Assembly: GCF_000506985.1 (NCBI RefSeq)
Contig: NZ_KI650980.1
Coordinates: 496,001-560,000 of the forward strand
Direction of reading: 5' to 3'
Length of the DNA stretch: 64,000 nt
From: Advenella kashmirensis W13003
Lineage (GTDB): Bacteria > Pseudomonadota > Gammaproteobacteria > Burkholderiales > Burkholderiaceae_B
Shown: piece by piece, positions 55,574-64,000 of the stretch
How positions within the stretch are numbered: position 1 is the first letter of the stretch
How the letters are laid out: the number at the start of each line of letters is the position of its first letter
Translations under genes and position numbers: made by a program
Notes under the pieces: model-generated
What the model saw: only the letters and a program-made list of their open reading frames with translations
Database searches by the model: none
Told to the model about the DNA's origin: nothing

Positions 55574-56807
55574 AAAAATCGCAATCTCCTCAAACGTAGT
55601 GCGGGCACCCCTGTGGTTACTCGTGCTGGTGACGCTCAGTGGCACGCTGGCCATGCATATGTTTGTTCCTGCCATGCCCACGGCAGCGTATGATCTGCAT
55701 GCCAGCATGAGTGCCATGCAAATGACAATCAGTCTGTATATTCTTGGGCTGGCGGTGGGGCAACTGGTCTACGGTCCGTTGTCGGATGGCTTTGGGCGGC
55801 GGCCGCTGCTGATTGCCGGGTTGTCGATCTATGTACTCGCGGGCGTGGCTGCGTCGCTGGCGCAGAGCGAATCGACCCTGATTCTGGCAAGACTGTTCCA
55901 GGCGCTGGGCGGCTGTGCCGGGCTGGCACTTGGCCGCGCTATCGTGCGCGATACAGCGGCGGGCGATAGCGCGGTCAAAGACCAGGCGCTTCTGAATTTG
56001 ATCATGATGGCCGGACCCGGTCTGGCTCCGTTGCTGGGCTCGCTGCTCACGCTGCATTTTGGCTGGCGCGCGGTATTTTATGCATTGGCGCTGCTGGGCC
56101 TGGTCACTCTGTTGTCGGCCTGGCGGCTGTTGCCGGAAACCGGCGCGCCGGCAGGAAAGGTTAGTCCGGCGGCGCTGGCTAACGATTATAAGTCCCTGTT
56201 GAGCACGCCATCCTTTCTGGGGTATGCCTTCGGCGGCGGTTGTGCCACGACAGCGATCTATTCTTTTATTGCTGCGGCACCGTTCATTATCACCGGTGAT
56301 CTGCACCGTCCTTTGCAGGAAGTTGGCATTTATCTGACCCTTCTGATCGTGGGACTGTCGGTGGGCAATGCGGCAACGCGGCAATTGATCGGTCGCTACT
56401 CCCTGGAGCGATTGCTGATCGGGGGAAATGCGCTAAGCGTATTTGCTGCAGTTCTCCTGCTGGCCTTTACGCTGACGGGCCATCTGCATATCGTGGTGGT
56501 CACCGGTCTGATGTTTGTGTTCGCCATTGGTGCCGGTGTGGCCAGTCCTGCTGCACTCACCAAGGGACTGAATGTCGAGCGGCATCTTGTGGGATCGGCT
56601 GCAGGGCTTTACGGATTTACGCAGATGTCGATCGGCGCCCTCTGTACGGCGCTGGTCGGGCTGGGGGATAATCCTGCGCTTACTGCGTTTACCGTACTTG
56701 CATGCGCTGCCATTCTGGGCCAGGCCGGTTTATGGTACGGCATGAAACAGGATCGCCGGCAGGAGCATAATGTGCTGGTGTCCGAAACCTCAACCCATCC
56801 TCATTAG
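55566..56807 (+). CDS. Bcr/CflA family multidrug efflux MFS transporter
   Basis: This 413-residue protein has 12 predicted membrane segments. The MFS motif A-like block is GPLSDGFGRRPLLIAGL between helices 2 and 3, followed by LARLFQALGGCAGLALGRAIVRD, which is characteristic of the Bcr/CflA drug:proton antiporters (bicyclomycin, chloramphenicol and others). Substrate here is unknown. It is translationally coupled to the MarR gene and convergent with dsbB. Confidence 0.9.
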   Translation: MTEKIAISSNVVRAPLWLLVLVTLSGTLAMHMFVPAMPTAAYDLHASMSAMQMTISLYILGLAVGQLVYGPLSDGFGRRPLLIAGLSIYVLAGVAASLAQSESTLILARLFQALGGCAGLALGRAIVRDTAAGDSAVKDQALLNLIMMAGPGLAPLLGSLLTLHFGWRAVFYALALLGLVTLLSAWRLLPETGAPAGKVSPAALANDYKSLLSTPSFLGYAFGGGCATTAIYSFIAAAPFIITGDLHRPLQEVGIYLTLLIVGLSVGNAATRQLIGRYSLERLLIGGNALSVFAAVLLLAFTLTGHLHIVVVTGLMFVFAIGAGVASPAALTKGLNVERHLVGSAAGLYGFTQMSIGALCTALVGLGDNPALTAFTVLACAAILGQAGLWYGMKQDRRQEHNVLVSETSTHPH

Positions 56808-56903
56808 GCTAATCAGGTTGCACACGCCATCGGGAGCGCCGTGTGACTGATGGCAAGAGAGGTGGCGCCGGCGAAGATCTGAGAGCCGCGGGCTCCAGGA
56901 TGG

Positions 56904-57392
56904 TTAGCCGAAACGGGGAGCACGCTGTGTACGGCCGATCAGCGCATAGCAACTGATGACCAGCAGCACAACGAACAACAGCATCGCCCACAGTACATAT
57001 TCGACACCCAGGACGGTAACCTTGGCATCCATGCAGGTGGCATAAATGCCAAAGAGCCAAGGCGCCATGCCATCCAGACCTGTGGTTTTGGACATGAAAA
57101 TATCGGCAAACGTGCGGTCGCACGATACCATTTCGGAGGCAACGGTATATTGATACCACGCCGCGACCAAGCCTGCGATTGAGAGTGCCGCAGCAAGCGC
57201 CGCTACAACCCGTTTTGCCACGCCTGGCAACAAATTGCCTAGCAGGCATACGACCGCCGTTACCAGCAGAATCAGCCGTTGCAGTACACACCAGGCGCAG
57301 GGCGGCATATCGAAAATATGCTGACTGACAAGGGCGACGCCCAGAGCAACAAGGCAGAGCAGAGCAATCAAATTCAGGCGAGACTGGGTCAT
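56904..57392 (-). CDS. dsbB: Disulfide bond formation protein DsbB
   Basis: This 162-residue inner membrane protein reoxidises DsbA and passes electrons to quinones. It has four membrane segments and both cysteine pairs: C32/C35 in PPCAWCVLQR and C91/C120 in the periplasmic loop. No dsbA lies nearby. Its start overlaps the stop of the upstream MarC-family gene by four bases. Confidence 0.93.
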   Translation of the reverse strand: MTQSRLNLIALLCLVALGVALVSQHIFDMPPCAWCVLQRLILLVTAVVCLLGNLLPGVAKRVVAALAAALSIAGLVAAWYQYTVASEMVSCDRTFADIFMSKTTGLDGMAPWLFGIYATCMDAKVTVLGVEYVLWAMLLFVVLLVISCYALIGRTQRAPRFG

Positions 57393-58102
57393 AACGTAGT
57401 CCTGGAGTAGGTGGAAGCGATATCGGCAAACAGGCTCATGATCAGTTCATGCGCGCCATCCCAGATAATCTGGACACCGATACATAAGAGAATAAAGGCC
57501 GACAGGCGCATAAACACGGCCGTGCCGGACTTGCCCAAACGGGCCAGAAAGCGTGCGGCAAAGCGCAGGCAGAAAAACAGAATTGCGCTCACGCTAAGCA
57601 CGGCAAGCAGCATGCCGCTGACGTTCAGCACGCCCGATGCCGCGCTGATAAAGTCAAACGATGCGCCGACGGTGATGGCCGCCGAAATGCTGCCCGGTCC
57701 GCAGGCAATGGGGAAGGTGAGTGGATAAAACGCGCTGGCCTTTACTTTTTCCTGGGAATAGTTTTCCACCAGTTTTTCATGGGCATCGGTATCGGGATCT
57801 TTGGCGTTGACCAGTTGCCAGGCGCTGGCTACCACCAGCAGACCGCCACCCACGCGCACGATCGGCAGCGAAATGCCGAAAAACCGCAGCACCATATTGC
57901 CGAACAGGGCGGCCAGGGTGAGCATGACAAACGCATTGACCGAAATGCGTTTGGCAAGTTGCTTGCGGGTCGTGGCGCTTGCGCCTTCGGTCATAGTCAG
58001 AAAAATGGGCGCTACTGCAGGCGGATTGACAATGGGAAGCAGTGTCGCCAGGACAAACAAAAAACTGCGGCTGAAGATCAGGATATAGTCGTTGATGCTC
58101 AT
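57389..58102 (-). CDS. MarC family integral membrane protein
   Basis: This 237-residue protein has six hydrophobic segments and the MarC/UPF0056 pattern LLPIVNPPAVAPIFLTMTEG and FPIACGPGSISAAITVGAS. Despite the name, members have no proven role in antibiotic resistance and the substrate is unknown. It lies 5 bp after glnD and is coupled to dsbB, suggesting one minus-strand transcript map-glnD-marC-dsbB. Confidence 0.88.
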   Translation of the reverse strand: MSINDYILIFSRSFLFVLATLLPIVNPPAVAPIFLTMTEGASATTRKQLAKRISVNAFVMLTLAALFGNMVLRFFGISLPIVRVGGGLLVVASAWQLVNAKDPDTDAHEKLVENYSQEKVKASAFYPLTFPIACGPGSISAAITVGASFDFISAASGVLNVSGMLLAVLSVSAILFFCLRFAARFLARLGKSGTAVFMRLSAFILLCIGVQIIWDGAHELIMSLFADIASTYSRTTL

Positions 58103-58107
58103 ACGGG

Positions 58108-60711
58108 CTATTTCTGTGCGGTCAGGTTATTGATGGCGGTCAGAAGATCACGTTTAAACTGCATTTGCGTTCGCGGATTATCCAGGGCACTGCCGCCCAG
58201 AATAAAAATATCCTCGACCCGATCTCCCAGCGTCATGACCTTGGCCATTTGCAGATTGATCTGGTGACGCTTGAATGTATTGGCAAGCGCATACAAAATA
58301 CCCGGGCTATCCATGGCAGTAATAGATAATCGCCAGTAATGACTGTTCTCGTCGGGTAAAAGTTCAATAATGGGCACCAGCGGAAAGGTACGCGAGCGGC
58401 GCACATTGGCCCCGACCACATAACGGTTGCCGCTCAGGGTGAGCGGTTCGTTTGGGGACGGCAGCGGTTCATTCAGGCGCTGGCGCAGGCCATGTTCAAT
58501 CAACGGCACATTTGAGCGGATGTCAGCGTCGATCGCAGCGCTGTCCACCACGAAACTGTCCAGCGCATAGCCCTGGCGCGTGGTGTGAATGCGGGCATCC
58601 AGAATATCGATGCGCTGTTCGTAGAAATAAGAGCAGATCTGCTCAAACAGGTCAGGGCGGTCATTAACGTAGACCATGACCTGGATGCCTTCGTTGTTCT
58701 CAGTGGGACGGGCACGCACCTGCGCACCCACTTGCGGCAGCATGCGATACAGCAGCCGCGTGTGCCAGGCGATGTCGCGGGCTTCGTGTCGCAGAAAATA
58801 GGCGACATCAAGCGTGTTCCAGAAGCGGTCGCGATCCTGATCATTGATGCCCGAAAAGCGCACCAGCGCCATCGCATCGTTCTTGCGCTGTGTCAGGACC
58901 GTTTGCCGGTCAAAGACGTTGCTGCCCAGTGCGGTCAGTGTGTAGTTGTATAAATCTTCCAGCAACTTGCCTTTCCAGGCGTTCCATACCTTGGGGCTGG
59001 TGCCGCGGATGTCGGCGACCGTGAGCAAATAGAGTGCCGTCAGTCGTCTTTCGGTACCGACAATGTCGGCAAATTCCTGAATGACTGCGGGTTCCGACAA
59101 ATCGCGCTTTTGGGCGAAGGACGACATGGTCAGATGATGCAAGACCAGAAATTCAACCAATTGGCAGTCGTCTGCGTCCAGGTTGTGGTCGCGCGCAAAC
59201 CTGCGCACTTCGAGTGCGCCCAGCGTGGAGTGGTTGCCGCCGCGGCCCTTGGCAATATCGTGGAACAGGGCGGCGACATACAGCAGCCAGTGCTGGTCCA
59301 TATCTGCTATCAGCCTGCTGGCCAGCGGATACTCCTGAGCGTGTTCGGGCATGGTGAAACGCCGGATATTGCGAATCACCATCAGGGTATGCTGGTCAAC
59401 TGTGTACACATGAAACAGGTCGTGCTGCATCTGCCCGACAATTTTCCGGAATACCGGAATGTATTGCGGCAGGATGCTGAGCATGCTCATGCGGCGGAAG
59501 GTATGAACAATACCGGTAGGCTGTTGCAGTATTTGCAGAAAGAGCCATTTGTTCACCGGGTTACGGCGAAATTGCCCGTCGATACGATGGCGCGAGCTCC
59601 AGATCAGTCGCTGCAGTTTGGCCGACATATCGTTCACTTCCGGATGCTGCTGCAGCACCAGAAACGCCTTGAGCAGCAACTGGGGCTTGCGCTCGAAGGC
59701 ATCGTCTGCCACCAGATCAAGCTGCTGGCCTACGCGACAGAAATCCTCGTCGATCATGGCCCTGCAGTCCTGAACCGGGAAAAAATATTCCCGAAAACTC
59801 TGCATCATGATGTGATTCATCAGATACACAATACGGGCTGCCCAATAGTAACGCTGCATCAGCACTTCACCGGGGCGCCGTCCATCGGTTGTCCTGATCC
59901 GGTAGACTTCCGCCAGTTGGGGCTGCATGTGAAACAGCACGCGATCATCGCGCTTGCCGGCCAGGATATGCAGATCAATGCGCAGGCGCTTGAACGCCTG
60001 TTCGGCCTTGGCGCATTTGGCGGCTTCATCGCGCGTCATCATGCCGTGGCTGACCAGGTCGCGCCAGCTGCCGGACAGTCCGGCGGCGCGGCTGATCCAC
60101 TGGATAGTCTGCAGATCACGCAGGGCACCGGGCGATTCCTTGCAATTGGGTTCCAGAGAATAGGGCGTTTCGCTATACCGCGCGTATCGCTGCTGCAATT
60201 CGAGCTGCTTGGCCAGGAAAAAATCCTGCGGATTCAACTGTTCCCGAAAGCGTTTTTCAAGTTCCGTTGCCAGCTTGCGGTTTCCCAGAATGTAACGCAG
60301 CTCCAGCAGCCCGGTTTCCACCGTAATATCGCTCGCGCTCTCGCTCAGGCAGTCGTCGATGGTGCGTACGCTATGGCCGATATCCAGTCCCAGATCCCAC
60401 AGTGACGAAACAAACCGTTCCAGCATGGTCTTTTCACCAGCTTCAGGAGGATGCTGCAGCAGGATGAGCAGATCGATATCCGAGTAGGGGTAGAGCTCAC
60501 CCCGGCCGTATCCGCCAATGGCGCATAAACTGGCACCGGCGGGCAACGGAAAGTGGGCGACCAGGTCTTTCATGGCCTGGTCAGCCTGTTTTCTGAGCGT
60601 GACCAGCAGCGAATCAGGGCGTGAGCGGGTCTGGCGATAGTTTTCCAGCGCCAGCGCTTTTTGTTCAGTGAGGCGGTTCCGGATTGCAAGAGCCGGGCTG
60701 ACTGTATTCAT
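58108..60711 (-). CDS. glnD: PII uridylyltransferase/uridylyl-removing enzyme
   Basis: This 867-residue nitrogen sensor uridylylates PII at low glutamine and removes UMP at high glutamine. The nucleotidyltransferase site is GGYGRGELYPYSDID (residues 66-80). The HD hydrolase domain contains ALFHDIAKGRGGNHS. Two C-terminal ACT domains follow, with VMVYVNDRPDLFEQICSYF and LSITAMDSPGILYALANTF. ATG at 60711 has AGGAG at ideal spacing; ATGs at 60738 and 60768 have weaker sites, and the latter lies inside map. It acts upstream of ntrB/ntrC in this window. Confidence 0.96.
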   Translation of the reverse strand: MNTVSPALAIRNRLTEQKALALENYRQTRSRPDSLLVTLRKQADQAMKDLVAHFPLPAGASLCAIGGYGRGELYPYSDIDLLILLQHPPEAGEKTMLERFVSSLWDLGLDIGHSVRTIDDCLSESASDITVETGLLELRYILGNRKLATELEKRFREQLNPQDFFLAKQLELQQRYARYSETPYSLEPNCKESPGALRDLQTIQWISRAAGLSGSWRDLVSHGMMTRDEAAKCAKAEQAFKRLRIDLHILAGKRDDRVLFHMQPQLAEVYRIRTTDGRRPGEVLMQRYYWAARIVYLMNHIMMQSFREYFFPVQDCRAMIDEDFCRVGQQLDLVADDAFERKPQLLLKAFLVLQQHPEVNDMSAKLQRLIWSSRHRIDGQFRRNPVNKWLFLQILQQPTGIVHTFRRMSMLSILPQYIPVFRKIVGQMQHDLFHVYTVDQHTLMVIRNIRRFTMPEHAQEYPLASRLIADMDQHWLLYVAALFHDIAKGRGGNHSTLGALEVRRFARDHNLDADDCQLVEFLVLHHLTMSSFAQKRDLSEPAVIQEFADIVGTERRLTALYLLTVADIRGTSPKVWNAWKGKLLEDLYNYTLTALGSNVFDRQTVLTQRKNDAMALVRFSGINDQDRDRFWNTLDVAYFLRHEARDIAWHTRLLYRMLPQVGAQVRARPTENNEGIQVMVYVNDRPDLFEQICSYFYEQRIDILDARIHTTRQGYALDSFVVDSAAIDADIRSNVPLIEHGLRQRLNEPLPSPNEPLTLSGNRYVVGANVRRSRTFPLVPIIELLPDENSHYWRLSITAMDSPGILYALANTFKRHQINLQMAKVMTLGDRVEDIFILGGSALDNPRTQMQFKRDLLTAINNLTAQK

Positions 60712-60748
60712 GAAACTCCTCTGCGCCGCGTCTGCCATCGAACGGCCT

Positions 60749-61552
60749 TTAAGGCAGGCCTTTGACAAAAGCGGGCGCAGCGGGCATGCCTGGCGAGCGG
60801 GTCAGTACGTCATAACCGCTTTCTGTCACAATCAGGGTGTGTTCCCACTGGGCGGACAGGCTGTGGTCGCGTGTCACGACCGTCCACTGGTCTGCCAGAA
60901 CGCGGCTTTCCCGACGTCCGGCGTTTATCATGGGTTCAATGGTAAAAACCATGCCCTGTTCGAGCTTGAGGCCTTCGCCCGGCTTGCCGTAATGCAGCAC
61001 CTGGGGATCTTCGTGAAAACGCTGGCCGATGCCGTGCCCGCAATATTCGCGGACCACCGAAAACCCTTGGCCCTCGGCGTGCTTCTGGATGGCATGGCCA
61101 ATATCGCCCAGGGTGGCCCCGGGGCGTACCTGTTCGATACCGAGCCACATGCATTCGTAGGTGATATCGGTCAGGCGACGCGCTAAAATAGAAGGCTCTC
61201 CTACATAGAACATGCGACTGGTGTCGCCAAACCAGCCGTCCTTGATGATGGTGACGTCAATGTTGAGCACATCGCCTGACTTGAGTTTCTTATCGCCGGG
61301 GATGCCGTGGCAAATAACGTGATTGACCGAGGTGCAGACCGCGCCGGTAAAGGGAGGATATCCCGGTGGCTGGTAGCCGATGGTAGCCGACTCAACACCG
61401 CGCTCGATCATGAAATCATGACAGATTTTGTTGATTTCACCCGTTGTAATGCCCGGCTTGATCATGGGTGCGACATGATCCAGTACCAGGGCGGCGTCTT
61501 CGCAGGCGGCGCGCATGGCACGAATGTCTTCTTGATTTGTGAGAGTAGCCAT
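60749..61552 (-). CDS. map: Methionine aminopeptidase type I
   Basis: This 267-residue metalloprotease removes N-terminal Met from nascent proteins. It has NHVICHGIPGDKKLKSGDVLNIDVTI with metal ligands, DTSRMFYVGE, EYCGHGIGQRFHEDPQVLHYG, and FTIEPMI. Its length is normal. It is divergent from rpsB, the conserved arrangement map / rpsB-tsf, and lies 37 bp before glnD. Confidence 0.96.
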   Translation of the reverse strand: MATLTNQEDIRAMRAACEDAALVLDHVAPMIKPGITTGEINKICHDFMIERGVESATIGYQPPGYPPFTGAVCTSVNHVICHGIPGDKKLKSGDVLNIDVTIIKDGWFGDTSRMFYVGEPSILARRLTDITYECMWLGIEQVRPGATLGDIGHAIQKHAEGQGFSVVREYCGHGIGQRFHEDPQVLHYGKPGEGLKLEQGMVFTIEPMINAGRRESRVLADQWTVVTRDHSLSAQWEHTLIVTESGYDVLTRSPGMPAAPAFVKGLP

Positions 61553-61987
61553 AACTGCTTGAGTATATGAGTGAAATAATAGTAGAATTATAGGCTTTCC
61601 CGGAATTGTTTGGTGTATTTGCGGGCAATTTCGGAGAACGGGCTTCTGAAAAAGAAGTCTTAGCGGTGGTTTTTAAGCGTATTTTTAGCGTGGCTTTCGT
61701 GGGGCTGGGAATGGTAAAACCCATGCAGAACAACCTTCTGTACAGCCTGCAACGCCTTAATGAAAGCGCTTTTAAACACATTGGAAAACGGGCTCTGGAA
61801 TCGATCAGAGTCACAGAAGTGAAGGGTGCTGTTTACCTTTAAAATGCATATGTAAAGTGCAATTTAATACGTGAATGCAGACCATTTTTTATTTTATTAG
61901 CGCGCCGTTTTTCCTAGGGTGTTGATTATATACAACAAAATCAATATCAAAGCGGTGCAGGAACCTAACCCTCTGGAGTTAAGAATT
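61553..61987. other. map-rpsB divergent region with probable rpsB leader
   Basis: This gap of 435 bp must hold the promoters of map and rpsB. AT-rich stretches occur at 61560-61600 and 61850-61945. An inverted repeat TTGATT/AATCAA (61922-61944) lies in the likely rpsB leader, about 45 bases before the ATG, and could take part in S2 autoregulation. A weak open frame of 43 codons from ATG 61711 to 61842 lacks a convincing ribosome binding site and has no recognisable family. No other gene is visible. Confidence 0.5.
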
Positions 61988-62737
61988 ATGTCATTGATGC
62001 GTGAAATGCTCGAAGCCGGTGTCCACTTTGGTCACCAGACCCGTTACTGGAACCCTAAAATGTCACAGTACATTTTCGGTCATCGTAACAAAATCCACAT
62101 CATCAATCTGGAAAAAACCGTTGCCAGCTTTCTGGAAGCCCAGAAGTTTGCCCGTCAAATCACGGCGCGCGGTGGCAACATCCTGTTCGTCGGCACCAAG
62201 CGTGCTGCCCGTGAAATCGTTGCCGAAGAAGCAGCCCGTTGTGGCATGCCTTTCGTAGACAGCCGCTGGCTGGGCGGCATGATGACCAACTTCAAAACGG
62301 TCAAAACGTCTATCAAACGCCTGAAAGACATGGAAGCGGCGATCGCTGACGGCAGCAAAGAGCGCATGAGCAAGAAAGAAGGTCTCATGTTTGATCGTGA
62401 ACTGGACAAGCTGAACAAGTCCATTGGCGGTATCAAGGATATGAACACCTTGCCTGACGCGCTGTTCGTCATTGACGTGGGTTACCACAAAATCGCCATC
62501 CAGGAAGCCCGTACACTGGGTATTCCGGTCATTGCGGTTGTTGATACCAACCACTCTCCTGACGGCGTAGACTACGTTATCCCCGGTAACGATGACTCTG
62601 CCAAGGCCATTGCCCTGTACGCCAAAGGTATCGCCGATGCGGTGCTGGAAGGTCGTGAACAGAACCTGAACGGTGTGGTTGAAACCATCGTTGAAGGTGA
62701 AGAAGAGTTCGTCGAAGAAGTGCCTGAAAGCAACTAA
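61988..62737 (+). CDS. rpsB: 30S ribosomal protein S2
   Basis: This 249-residue protein is a 30S subunit component. It has the family start [25 protein letters not shown], then [33 protein letters not shown] and [29 protein letters not shown] precedes the ATG at 61988; an upstream extension of the frame is rejected. It is followed by tsf after 195 bp. Confidence 0.98.
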   Translation: MSLMREMLEAGVHFGHQTRYWNPKMSQYIFGHRNKIHIINLEKTVASFLEAQKFARQITARGGNILFVGTKRAAREIVAEEAARCGMPFVDSRWLGGMMTNFKTVKTSIKRLKDMEAAIADGSKERMSKKEGLMFDRELDKLNKSIGGIKDMNTLPDALFVIDVGYHKIAIQEARTLGIPVIAVVDTNHSPDGVDYVIPGNDDSAKAIALYAKGIADAVLEGREQNLNGVVETIVEGEEEFVEEVPESN

Positions 62738-62754
62738 GTTTTACGGTCGTATCA

Positions 62755-62777
62755 TGCGCCCGTCCTGCACGGGCGCA
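62755..62777 (+). terminator. Hairpin between rpsB and tsf
   Basis: TGCGCCCGT (62755-62763) and ACGGGCGCA (62769-62777) form a perfect 9 bp stem with loop CCTGC, 18 bp after the rpsB stop. There is no clear T run. In E. coli a partial terminator between rpsB and tsf adjusts their ratio, and this could be the counterpart. Confidence 0.5.
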
Positions 62778-62932
62778 TTCATCAAATTTATCAACGTAAT
62801 ACGCAGTACGGATTGCCGCCAGGCTGTCATCCGTGCCTGCTATTGTCACTGTTTCTAGTGGCGCCGGTTGTGTTCCGGGCCGCTTTCTTTCCTGTCCTGC
62901 AGGATCGTTTACTAAATTTAACTGGAGTTATC

Positions 62933-63808
62933 ATGGCTGAGATTACCGCCTCAATGGTCAAAGAGTTACGCGAAAAAACTGACGCCCCCATGATGGAATG
63001 CAAAAAAGCCCTCTCCGAAGCAGAGGGCGACATGGCGCGTGCAGAAGAAATTCTGCGCATCAAGCTGGGCAGCAAAGCCAGCAAAGCGGCCTCGCGTGTG
63101 ACTGCTGAAGGCCTGATCGGCTTGTATATTGCATCTGACGCCAAAACCGGCGCTGTGGTCGAAATCAATTGCGAAACCGACTTTGTTGCCAAAAACGAAG
63201 ACTTCATCAACTTCGTCAACAACGTTGCTCAACTGATTTCTGAAAAGAACCCGGCTGACGTGGCTGCCCTGGCTGAACTGCCCATGGACGAAGGCACGGT
63301 TGAAACCACGCGTGCCGCTCTGGTCGGTAAGGTTGGTGAAAACATGGCGATCCGTCGCTTTACCCGCTTTGAAACCGAAGATCAGCTGGCCAGCTATGTT
63401 CATGGCGGACGTATTGGTGTTCTGGTGGACTACCAGGGCGATGCTGACGTCGGCAAAGACCTGGCCATGCATGTTGCGGCCACAAAACCCAAGGCGCTTG
63501 ACGCCTCTGGTGTCGCGGCGGCTGATATTGAAGCCGAGCGTTCTGTTGCCGAGCAGAAAGCGGCTGAATCCGGCAAACCCGCCGAGATCGTGTCCAAAAT
63601 GGTAGAAGGCTCTGTGGCCAAATTTCTGAAAGAAGTCACACTGCTGAACCAGCCTTTTGTCAAAAACGACAAGCAAAGCGTTGAGCAGATGCTCAAAGAG
63701 AAAAAAAGCCGTATCAACCGCTTCTCTCTGTTTGTTGTTGGTGAGGGCATCGAGAAGAAAACAACTGATTTTGCCGCAGAAGTGGCTGCCGCTGCTGCAG
63801 GCAACTAA
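62933..63808 (+). CDS. tsf: Translation elongation factor Ts
   Basis: This 291-residue factor exchanges GDP on EF-Tu. It has [27 protein letters not shown], the EF-Tu contact [10 protein letters not shown], and a C-terminal coiled and core region ending [17 protein letters not shown] at 62933 is preceded by GGAG; the longer frame upstream lacks family similarity. It ends with a good terminator. Confidence 0.98.
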   Translation: MAEITASMVKELREKTDAPMMECKKALSEAEGDMARAEEILRIKLGSKASKAASRVTAEGLIGLYIASDAKTGAVVEINCETDFVAKNEDFINFVNNVAQLISEKNPADVAALAELPMDEGTVETTRAALVGKVGENMAIRRFTRFETEDQLASYVHGGRIGVLVDYQGDADVGKDLAMHVAATKPKALDASGVAAADIEAERSVAEQKAAESGKPAEIVSKMVEGSVAKFLKEVTLLNQPFVKNDKQSVEQMLKEKKSRINRFSLFVVGEGIEKKTTDFAAEVAAAAAGN

Positions 63809-63910
63809 GCAGTGCTGCGCCGCTTGCGGCAATCATGATGCCGGCCAGGCGGTCATCGCCTGCTGCGCATCGTGCACATCAGACAGTCGGCCAGACAGGG
63901 TCGCAAATCC

Positions 63911-63942
63911 AAAGAATCCCCTTTTAAGGGGATTCTTTTTGA
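63911..63942 (+). terminator. Rho-independent terminator after tsf
   Basis: AAAGAATCCCC (63911-63921) pairs perfectly with GGGGATTCTTT (63928-63938) across TTTTAA, and the T run continues to 63940. It lies about 100 bp after the tsf stop. The last 60 bp contain a TACAAT box at 63971-63976, possibly the promoter of a gene (often pyrH) beyond the window. Confidence 0.88.
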
Positions 63943-64000
63943 ATTCAGTAAATGTCGGGGCCAGAGTGGTTACAATAGCGTGTCAATTTTCTAAGGTAGT

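Noticed and set aside
59110-60405. Long open frame of 431 codons on the plus strand opposite glnD
   Set aside because: It is antisense to a fully conserved glnD, its translation shows no recognisable domain, and its composition follows from the codon bias of the real gene.
61606-61842. Small gene of 78 codons between map and rpsB
   Set aside because: It would start at TTG without a clear ribosome binding site; the internal ATG version of 43 codons is also unsupported. No family resemblance was seen.
1-64000. CRISPR arrays, tRNA or rRNA genes, insertion sequences, prophage genes
   Set aside because: I saw no regularly spaced repeats, no cloverleaf-type sequences with CCA-ready acceptor stems, and no transposase or integrase-like reading frames.

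Overview
This window is a stretch of bacterial chromosome that is mostly conserved housekeeping DNA. Gene content and order fit a betaproteobacterium of the Burkholderiales, most likely family Alcaligenaceae. Pointers are spoT-rpoZ-gmk next to yicC/rph/rdgB/hemW, recG-oxyR, folC-SPOR-cvpA-purF, a dihydrolipoamide dehydrogenase carrying its own lipoyl domain, and glnD-map-rpsB-tsf. Base composition looks moderately GC-rich. An Advenella-like genus is a guess from overall impression only.

Layout. 1-7127: stringent response and nucleotide/RNA genes (spoT partial, rpoZ, gmk, yicC, rph, rdgB, hemW) with an SDR oxidoreductase and a pirin between them. 7128-11699: nitrogen control (glnA, ntrB, ntrC); glnA has a textbook sigma-54 promoter with upstream NtrC boxes. 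11743-15192: ferric iron ABC importer fbpABC, with a Fur-box-like site upstream and an unusually short ATPase. 15540-19073: ridA, recG, oxyR. 19240-20361: livK, the branched-chain amino acid binding protein. 20662-26612: a two-partner secretion locus (FhaC-like transporter, 1419-residue FhaB-like exoprotein), the only clearly accessory segment. 26825-31080: ugpBAEC glycerol-3-phosphate importer with a Pho box and an intercistronic terminator. 31307-36534: proC, a YhhQ-type transporter and livHMGF. 36684-43657 (minus strand): glutathione S-transferase, Sco, prlC, folD and a two-component system. 43940-50331: aceE-aceF-lpdA. 50460-54822: folC, SPOR protein, cvpA, purF. 55082-56807: MarR regulator plus Bcr/CflA exporter. 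56904-61552 (minus strand): dsbB, marC-family gene, glnD, map. 61988-63808: rpsB and tsf.

How the parts connect. Nitrogen status is covered by glnA/ntrB/ntrC and by glnD, the PII uridylyltransferase, about 47 kb away. Three importers carry visible regulatory sites matching their substrates: NtrC/sigma-54 at glnA, Pho box at ugp, Fur-like box at fbp. The pyruvate dehydrogenase operon is divergent from a FixL/FixJ- or DctS/DctR-like two-component pair that may respond to metabolic or redox state.

No tRNA or rRNA genes, insertion sequences, CRISPR arrays, phage genes or attachment sites were seen. I found no strong candidate for an undescribed system. The most distinctive items are the compact two-partner secretion locus, the short FbpC, the inserted linkers in NtrB and PrlC, and several well-formed regulatory sites.
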